This document shows, in pieces, positions 37,835 to 42,605 of a stretch of DNA of 42,605 nt. Every line of letters starts with the position of its first letter. The stretch's first letter is position 1. The translations under genes and the position numbers were made by a program. Origin of the DNA: a virus; IMG/VR virus record IMGVR_UViG_3300010885_056683, positions 1 to 42,605 of that record, one strand, 5' to 3'. The notes below the pieces were generated by a model that saw only the letters and a list, made by a program, of their open reading frames with translations, searched no databases and was not told the origin of the DNA.

Positions 37835-40800
37835 ATGACCACGCTCTACTACGACAGCGAGACGTTCAGCCGGCTTCCGTTGAGCCGGGGGGTGTACCGC
37901 TACGCCGAAGAGGGCGAGGTCATGCTGGTGGCCTGGGCGGTCGACGACGGCCCGGTGGCTGTCTCTGATCTCACAGACCCCGAAGGCAACTTCCGCCTCG
38001 GCCAGGAGGAGATCAATCTCAGATACGTTTTGGAAACCGCCGACATCGTCATCGCCCACGGCGCGATGTTCGATCGGACGATGCTGCGCCACACCCGGCC
38101 GGGTCTCTGCCCGCCGATCGAGAGGTGGCACTGCACGATGGCGCAGGCCCTCTGCCACGGGCTGCCAGGCTCCCTCGACACGCTCTGCGGGCTGTTCAAG
38201 ATCCCGCAGGATCTTTCGAAGGACAAACGAGGCAAGGCGCTGATCCGGCTGTTCTGCCAGCCCCGGTCCGACGGCCCCCGTGCCACGCGGCTCACCCACC
38301 CCAAGGAGTGGGAGGAGTTCAAGGACTACGCCAAGCAGGACGTGGTGGCGATGCGCGCCCTCCACGCGAAGTTGCCGAGCTGGAACTACAAGGGCGCCGA
38401 GCTGGCCCTGTGGCACCTCGACCAGAAGATCAACGACCGCGGCTTCCAGATCGACATGGAGCTGGTCACCGCTGCGATCGAAGCGGTCGAGCGTGAGAAG
38501 AAGGCCCTCGCGAAGCGCACGCAGGAGATCACCTCCGACGCCGTCGGCTCGACGACCCAGCGCGACGTGCTGCTGAAGTACGTCCTCGAAGAGCAAGGCG
38601 TCGAGTTGCCCGACCTGAAGGTCGACACGGTAGAGCGCCGGCTGGAGGACCCGGAGCTTCCTGATGCGGTGAAGGAACTGCTGCGGATCCGCCTGTCGGC
38701 CAGCACCACCAGCACGGCCAAGTACGCCGCGGTCGCCCGCAGCGTGTGCGCTGACGGCCGGCTGCGCGGCACGCTGCAGTTTTCCGGCGCGCAGCGGACC
38801 CGCCGCTGGGGTGGTAGGCTGTTCCAGCCGCACAACCAGCCGAGGCTCGATCTGAAGCCCGCGGAGATCAACGCCGGCATCGAAGCGCTCAAGCTCGGCG
38901 TTGCCGACATCGTCGTGCCTGATGTCATCCGGCTTGCGAAGAACGCCGTCCGCGGCGTGATCGTCGCGAAGAAGGGCCACAAGCTCGTGGTCGCGGATCT
39001 CGCGAACATCGAGGGCCGCCTCGTTGCGTGGCTCGCGAAGCAGGAGTGGAAGCTCCAGGCCTTCAGGGACTACGACGCCGGGATCGGGCCCGACCTCTAC
39101 AAGCTGGCCTACGCCAGACTGTTCGATCTTCCGATCGAGCAAGTCACCAAAGGGCAGAGGCAGGTCGGCAAGGTGTGCCTTGGCGGGGGCACGCCGGTGC
39201 TCACCCCGCGAGGCTGGGTGGAAATCGAGAACGTCGGCTTAGCCGACAAAGTATGGGATGGCGTCGAATGGGTACACCACGAGGGACTTCTCGATCAGGG
39301 TGTGCGGCCGGTTGTCAATGTAGCCGGCATCGCAGTAACGCCGGATCATTTGATCAAAACCGGAGCAACTTGGACGCCGGCGCAGCAACTCGCTACGTGC
39401 GAAAGCACCCTCTGCCAAGCGCTGGCGACAGGTTCGGAGAACTTACCGTCGTGGGTCTTGAGCGTCGCACCTCGGGCGCATGCCCCGTCCAGATGGTCCG
39501 CGTCCAGTGTTCTTGCGGAGTTGCACCACATCTGGTCTACGACTACAACCTCCGCAAAGGCAGCAGCACACGGTGCCCGAAGTGTGCTGCGGCGGCTTCA
39601 AGAGCTACTCGTTGGATCAAGCAGTGGCGCGCTTTCGCTGAAGCCATGCCTGACCAGCAACACAGGACCCGTCTTCTCAACCGCCTTGGATCCGCCATCA
39701 CGCGCTGCCGTTCGTCGAACCACAAGCAGTGGCATGCTTACGGGGGGCGGGGCATTCGCGTGTGTGACGCGTGGATCAACGACCGCGCTGCCTTTCTTCG
39801 CCACGTTGCCACGTTGCCCGGCTGGGATGACCCAAGTCTGGAGATGGATCGTACAAATGTGGACGGACATTACGAGCCCGGCAACATCCGTTTCGTTACC
39901 AAGAAGCAGAACAATCAGAACCGACGCACCGTGCGGGAGCTGCAGGGGAGGATACACGCTCTCGAAGCAGAGTGCGCAGACCTACGATCTCGCTTGCGCG
40001 GGGCCGAGGACGCGCTTTACAGTGCTCTCGAACAGAGGGCCTCTGCTCGTTCATAACTGCGAGCTTATGCTTGGGTACCAGGGAGGAATCGGCGCGTTCA
40101 TCACGGGTGCGGAGACCTACGGCATCGACCTCGACGACATGGCCGAGCACGCATGGCCTTCGATCCCGGAGGACGTGCGGGCGGAAGCCGCGGACTTCCT
40201 GGAGTGGTCGAAGGGCACGAACCGTCCGACCTTTGGCCTCGCCGACAAGACCTTCGTCGTGTGCGACTCGCTCAAGCGCTTGTGGCGCCGGGCGCACGAT
40301 CGGTTCCCCGACATGTGGAGCGGCCTTGAGTCCTGGGCCAGGTTGGCGGTGCAGAACCCGGGGGAAACTTTTCAAGCTGGGCGGCTCACATGCATTCGGC
40401 AAGGCAACTGGCTGCGCATCATCCTGCCTTCCGGCAACGCCCTGTGCTACCCCAGCCCGTCGGTCGACAGCGAGACCGGCAAGCTGTCCTACTGGGGCAT
40501 CGATCAGTACACCCGCAAGTGGAAGCGCATCACGACATACGGCGGAAAGCTCTGCATTGCTGCAGGCACTCCTGTACTGACCTTTGCCGGGTGGAAGCCC
40601 ATCGAGAGCGTAACCGCTCACGATCGCGTGTGGGATGGCGTTGAGTGGGTCAGCCAACAAGGCCACGTGCGCAACGGGCGTCAAGAAGTGGTTACGGCCT
40701 TTGGTGTACAGATGACATCGGAGCACTTGATCTTGACAGAAGGGGGGTGGCGAAGTGCATCACAGAGCAAGGGACATAAGCGGGCTTCGTGTAGGTTACC

Positions 40801-41572
40801 TGACGGCGTTGTGCTACCACGGCAGCGACGGGAGGAGGTCTTTGTGGGTAATGCGCTGCGTCTGCGGGGGCCACAAGCTGATGGAGGCGAGCGAAGCCGT
40901 AAAGCAACACGACAGGGGCGTCACCGCTTCTTGCGGGTGCAAAAAGCGAGAGACCCTATCACGCAAGAGAACAACGCACGGAATGTCTCGTCACCCGGCT
41001 TTCGCGGTGTGGCGCTCAATGCTCGATCGCTGCAGGCTTCCGTCGCATCGTGCCTGGCACAACTACGGGGGACGTGGCATTGCAGTCTGCGATCGCTGGC
41101 AAGAGGCGTTCATGAACTTTTGGGAGGACATGGGTCCCTCGTACCGCTCAGGGTTGACTTTGGATCGACAGGACAACAACGGGGGCTACACCCCGGAGAA
41201 CTGCCGCTGGGCGACGCCCAAGGAGCAAGCAAACAACACCCGCAGATCGCCGAAGTATTCGACCTCGTCAACTGCGGCCCCCGCCATCGTTTCGTGATCC
41301 TCGCTGACGGCGAGCCCCTGATCGTCCACAACTGCGAGAACGCCACCCAGTCACTCGCCCGCGACGTGCTCGCGACGGGCATGCTCGCCGCTGACGATGC
41401 GGGCTACCCTGTCGTCCTGCACGTCCACGACGAGATCGTCGCCGAGGTACCGGACACGCCCGACTACGGCATCGCCGAGCTGTCGCGCCTGATGTCGATC
41501 GTGCCCGACTGGGCCGAGGGCCTGCCGCTCGCAGCCGCCGGCTTCGAGACCGACCGCTACACGAAGGAGTAG
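37835..41572 (+). CDS. polA: Family-A DNA polymerase interrupted by two inteins
   Basis: 1245 residues unspliced, 691 after removing both inteins. The 3'-5' exonuclease has DSET (residues 7-10), [10 protein letters not shown] and YAKQD. Polymerase motif A is DLANIEGR (388-395). Motif B reads R442-QVG-K446-V447, then intein 1 (448-741), then [10 protein letters not shown], so the R-x3-K-x7-YG core forms only after splicing. Intein 2 (907-1166) splits YGGKL from [11 protein letters not shown]. Motif C is HDE (1198-1200). Both inteins interrupt essential parts, so splicing must happen for activity. Two HNH genes lie inside in other frames. Confidence 0.9.
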   Translation: MTTLYYDSETFSRLPLSRGVYRYAEEGEVMLVAWAVDDGPVAVSDLTDPEGNFRLGQEEINLRYVLETADIVIAHGAMFDRTMLRHTRPGLCPPIERWHCTMAQALCHGLPGSLDTLCGLFKIPQDLSKDKRGKALIRLFCQPRSDGPRATRLTHPKEWEEFKDYAKQDVVAMRALHAKLPSWNYKGAELALWHLDQKINDRGFQIDMELVTAAIEAVEREKKALAKRTQEITSDAVGSTTQRDVLLKYVLEEQGVELPDLKVDTVERRLEDPELPDAVKELLRIRLSASTTSTAKYAAVARSVCADGRLRGTLQFSGAQRTRRWGGRLFQPHNQPRLDLKPAEINAGIEALKLGVADIVVPDVIRLAKNAVRGVIVAKKGHKLVVADLANIEGRLVAWLAKQEWKLQAFRDYDAGIGPDLYKLAYARLFDLPIEQVTKGQRQVGKVCLGGGTPVLTPRGWVEIENVGLADKVWDGVEWVHHEGLLDQGVRPVVNVAGIAVTPDHLIKTGATWTPAQQLATCESTLCQALATGSENLPSWVLSVAPRAHAPSRWSASSVLAELHHIWSTTTTSAKAAAHGARSVLRRLQELLVGSSSGALSLKPCLTSNTGPVFSTALDPPSRAAVRRTTSSGMLTGGGAFACVTRGSTTALPFFATLPRCPAGMTQVWRWIVQMWTDITSPATSVSLPRSRTIRTDAPCGSCRGGYTLSKQSAQTYDLACAGPRTRFTVLSNRGPLLVHNCELMLGYQGGIGAFITGAETYGIDLDDMAEHAWPSIPEDVRAEAADFLEWSKGTNRPTFGLADKTFVVCDSLKRLWRRAHDRFPDMWSGLESWARLAVQNPGETFQAGRLTCIRQGNWLRIILPSGNALCYPSPSVDSETGKLSYWGIDQYTRKWKRITTYGGKLCIAAGTPVLTFAGWKPIESVTAHDRVWDGVEWVSQQGHVRNGRQEVVTAFGVQMTSEHLILTEGGWRSASQSKGHKRASCRLPDGVVLPRQRREEVFVGNALRLRGPQADGGERSRKATRQGRHRFLRVQKARDPITQENNARNVSSPGFRGVALNARSLQASVASCLAQLRGTWHCSLRSLARGVHELLGGHGSLVPLRVDFGSTGQQRGLHPGELPLGDAQGASKQHPQIAEVFDLVNCGPRHRFVILADGEPLIVHNCENATQSLARDVLATGMLAADDAGYPVVLHVHDEIVAEVPDTPDYGIAELSRLMSIVPDWAEGLPLAAAGFETDRYTKE
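39176..40057 (+). other. Intein 1 in polymerase motif B (294 residues)
   Basis: Begins with Cys1 ([20 protein letters not shown], block A) and has block [10 protein letters not shown] (T-x-x-H). It ends with block [16 protein letters not shown] and block G GPLLVHN, followed by Cys+1: the class 1 signature. The roughly 190 residues between B and F are a Ser/Thr/Ala/Arg-rich chain with no LAGLIDADG or HNH motif. That DNA is the coding sequence of an HNH endonuclease in the -1 frame. The splicing domain itself appears complete. Confidence 0.88.
39397..40056 (+). CDS. HNH homing endonuclease nested in intein 1, -1 frame
   Basis: 219 residues from GTG 39397 ([20 protein letters not shown]); TTG 39370 after GGAG is an alternative. 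The N-terminal part has a CxC/CxxC zinc-like region (VQCSCG, RCPKC). The HNH core is [14 protein letters not shown], then [19 protein letters not shown] and NNQNRR, the standard pattern of free-standing phage HNH enzymes. A C-terminal coiled coil ([20 protein letters not shown]) overlaps the intein's blocks F and G. The stop TAA lies across the terminal His-Asn codons of the intein. It would promote spread of the locus into intein-less polymerase genes; inference. Confidence 0.85.
   Translation: MRKHPLPSAGDRFGELTVVGLERRTSGACPVQMVRVQCSCGVAPHLVYDYNLRKGSSTRCPKCAAAASRATRWIKQWRAFAEAMPDQQHRTRLLNRLGSAITRCRSSNHKQWHAYGGRGIRVCDAWINDRAAFLRHVATLPGWDDPSLEMDRTNVDGHYEPGNIRFVTKKQNNQNRRTVRELQGRIHALEAECADLRSRLRGAEDALYSALEQRASARS
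40553..41332 (+). other. Intein 2 at the GGKL/CEN site of the polymerase (260 residues)
   Basis: Cys1 begins [20 protein letters not shown]; block B is MTSEHLILT; block [16 protein letters not shown]; block G EPLIVHN, then Cys+1. The splicing blocks closely resemble those of intein 1 ([27 protein letters not shown]), so the two are relatives. The region between B and F is a filler chain of about 170 residues that is the +1-frame shadow of an HNH gene. Confidence 0.88.
40755..41297 (+). CDS. HNH homing endonuclease nested in intein 2, +1 frame
   Basis: 180 residues from GTG 40755, with GAAGGGGGG directly upstream as ribosome site. It is complete: [20 protein letters not shown] (the N-terminal domain usual for this family), CVCGG/CGCKK, then [52 protein letters not shown] and [10 protein letters not shown]. 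All conserved HNH residues are present. It ends within intein block F. It belongs to the same family as the HNH in intein 1 but lies in the opposite frame offset. Confidence 0.9.
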   Translation: MHHRARDISGLRVGYLTALCYHGSDGRRSLWVMRCVCGGHKLMEASEAVKQHDRGVTASCGCKKRETLSRKRTTHGMSRHPAFAVWRSMLDRCRLPSHRAWHNYGGRGIAVCDRWQEAFMNFWEDMGPSYRSGLTLDRQDNNGGYTPENCRWATPKEQANNTRRSPKYSTSSTAAPAIVS

Positions 41573-41611
41573 GGTTTGCCCTGCTACAACGCGGGCAACC
41601 CGGGGCCGATA

Positions 41612-41746
41612 ATGGGCGACATGGACGAACTACTCAACTGTCGCGAGAAGGCGATCCTGATCGGCATCATGCTCGTCAGTGCACTGTTTTCCGCTATCCT
41701 GATCGGCTTCGGCATCGGCTTCGTACTCGGGAAGCTCGCAGCATGA
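41612..41746 (+). CDS. Small membrane protein, 44 aa
   Basis: MGDMDELLNCREKAILIGIM then a single long hydrophobic span (LVSALFSAILIGFGIGFVLG). TTG 41576, right after the polymerase stop with AGGAGTAGGG upstream, could add 12 residues. The stop overlaps the next ATG as ATGA. Function unknown. Confidence 0.6.
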   Translation: MGDMDELLNCREKAILIGIMLVSALFSAILIGFGIGFVLGKLAA

Positions 41747-42033
41747 GGACCGCGCCCGTCGCCCGCCTGCTCCTGCCGCCAATCGTGCTGCCCGTCTTCG
41801 ATGACTCCTGGAAGAACAAGTGCGCCACCTGCGTGCACCTTCACATTGGCCCTTCGAGAGTGGAAATGCGCTGCCGCGCAGTCACGATGGAAGACGTGCG
41901 CCCGGCGGCGTTCCCCGGACCGAGGTGGAAACATCTCAAGGGCCCCGCGATCGGCGCCTACTGCATCGACGCGCGTGAGGAGGGGAAGCCCTGCGGCCCC
42001 AAGGCGCTCTTGTGGAGCCCTTTGCGTGCGTAA
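41743..42033 (+). CDS. Cysteine-rich zinc-ribbon-like protein, 96 aa
   Basis: CATCVHLH with a later MRCRAV and YCIDAREEGKPCGPKALLW: four Cys and nearby His in an order found in short phage zinc-binding proteins. Coupled to both neighbours. It may assist the replication enzymes, but no activity is recognised. Confidence 0.7.
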   Translation: MRTAPVARLLLPPIVLPVFDDSWKNKCATCVHLHIGPSRVEMRCRAVTMEDVRPAAFPGPRWKHLKGPAIGAYCIDAREEGKPCGPKALLWSPLRA

Positions 42034-42325
42034 GATCCGAGAGTGCGACATCGAGGATTACCTCGTCAGGTGGGTCAAGGCCACCGAAGGCATCGTGCGC
42101 AAGGTCACCTGGCAAGGTCACCGCGGCGCACCCGATCGCATGGTCTCGTGGCCTGCGTACAAGGGCGGAGGCTTCCCGGTCTTCGTCGAACTGAAGGCGC
42201 CGGGAGAATGGCTCGATCCTCATCAGGAGCATGAGCACGACCTTCTGCGGGCCGCTGGCGTGAGCGTGATCGTGATCGACAGCTTCGAGGGCGTTGACGC
42301 CCTGGTGGCGCGGAGGGGGTTGTGA
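42026..42325 (+). CDS. VRR-NUC nuclease
   Basis: 99 residues, GTG 42026 with GGAG nine bases upstream, overlapping the previous gene. RECDIEDYLVRWVKATEGIV, then GAPDRMVSW (residues 34-42) and FVELKAPGEW (51-60) are the VRR-NUC (virus-type replication-repair nuclease) motifs, with Asp, Glu and Lys of the PD-(D/E)XK core. Likely acts on branched or flap DNA in replication. Overlaps the next gene as GTGA. Confidence 0.85.
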   Translation: MRKIRECDIEDYLVRWVKATEGIVRKVTWQGHRGAPDRMVSWPAYKGGGFPVFVELKAPGEWLDPHQEHEHDLLRAAGVSVIVIDSFEGVDALVARRGL

Positions 42326-42603
42326 CCAACAGGCAAACAGGACGCACGACACAGCAGATGTTGAATGCGCCAGTGGGCGCGGTGTTCGTGTGGTGCAACA
42401 GCGATCTGGCGTACCCGAAGGGCCTTGCGCGCGACCTGCAGCGTGATGACTTGGTAGTGCGCCGATTGTCGTGGCTCGAACGCCGCAATGTGATGGGCCG
42501 TGACTTTTCGGGCGTGGTTGTGGATCACGCTGCGCAGCCTGACAGCGAAGGGTACGAGGCGCTGGACTACCTGCGCATTCGCGACCTGCTGGTGAACCCG
42601 TGA
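42322..42603 (+). CDS. Hypothetical replication-arm protein, 93 aa
   Basis: GTG 42322 overlaps the VRR-NUC stop. The N-terminal TNRQTGRTTQQMLNAPVGAV and FVWCNSDLAYPKGLARDLQR are a pattern common in phage genes following VRR-NUC. The stop TGA at 42601-42603 completes it two bases before the window end. Function unknown; the short Gly-Arg-Thr-Thr stretch recalls a nucleotide-binding turn, weakly. Confidence 0.7.
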   Translation: MTNRQTGRTTQQMLNAPVGAVFVWCNSDLAYPKGLARDLQRDDLVVRRLSWLERRNVMGRDFSGVVVDHAAQPDSEGYEALDYLRIRDLLVNP

Positions 42604-42605
42604 AC

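Noticed and set aside
39028-39396. Longer upstream form of the HNH1 reading frame
   Set aside because: The residues before 39397 look like the shadow of the polymerase O-helix region and are unrelated to HNH proteins. The family normally starts at about the DRFGELTV segment.
37835-41572. Group I intron(s) interrupting the polymerase gene rather than inteins
   Set aside because: The reading frame is continuous and has the Cys1, T-x-x-H, His-Asn and Cys+1 splicing residues at both insertions. An intron would not keep these.

Overview
This window is most of the genome of a GC-rich tailed bacteriophage with a podovirus-like gene set. It encodes a terminase pair, a portal, a scaffold, an N4-gp56-like major capsid protein, and a phage family-A DNA polymerase with its own primase-helicase, ssDNA-binding protein and nucleases. 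Nothing cellular is present. The high GC, the CCA-encoding tRNA and the small-gene families suggest a proteobacterial host, possibly a betaproteobacterium; this is inference only. No integrase or recognisable endolysin is seen. The left edge cuts a gene inside a GGTGCC tandem repeat, so at least part of the virion/lysis module lies outside.

Layout. (1) 1-24073, all minus strand, transcribed right to left: terminase small and large subunits, portal, a GIY-YIG endonuclease, many short overlapping genes with one tRNA, membrane (lysis-candidate) proteins, fibre-like and virion proteins, scaffold, capsid, decoration and tail genes. (2) 24074-24718: non-coding, with five 25-bp direct repeats, separating the leftward late genes from a rightward early block. 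(3) 24719-30905, plus strand: about 20 small early genes, most unknown, with DUF932, RadC/JAB, DUF2591-like and HTH members, tight ATGA/GTGA overlaps, a shared GGAGACCCGCATG leader and a duplicated two-hairpin element. (4) 30906-31432: non-coding, with terminators, a 20-bp palindrome and repeated CTTACA motifs. (5) 31433-35164, minus strand: primase-helicase, HNH-AP2 endonuclease, two small proteins missed by length filters, and a Cro/YdaS-like regulator. (6) 35165-35271: divergent control region with a sigma70-like promoter and an inverted repeat. (7) 35272-42603, plus strand: replication genes, namely DUF2800 Cas4-like nuclease, DUF2815 ssDNA-binding protein, DNA polymerase I, VRR-NUC nuclease and small proteins.

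The most striking system is in the DNA polymerase gene. It carries two related Cys1/His-Asn/Cys+1 inteins, one inside the O-helix (motif B) and one at the GGKL/CEN motif. Neither has an endonuclease domain in frame. Instead each contains a complete HNH homing endonuclease gene in a different reading frame (-1 in the first, +1 in the second), and the polymerase-intein frame stays open through both. Each locus is therefore dual-coding. With the GIY-YIG and HNH-AP2 genes, the window holds four homing endonucleases.

Working together: the Cro-like regulator probably governs the divergent replication arms; the primase-helicase, polymerase, SSB and nucleases copy the genome; terminase and portal package it into the capsid; and the leftward small genes supply tail, fibre and probable lysis functions.
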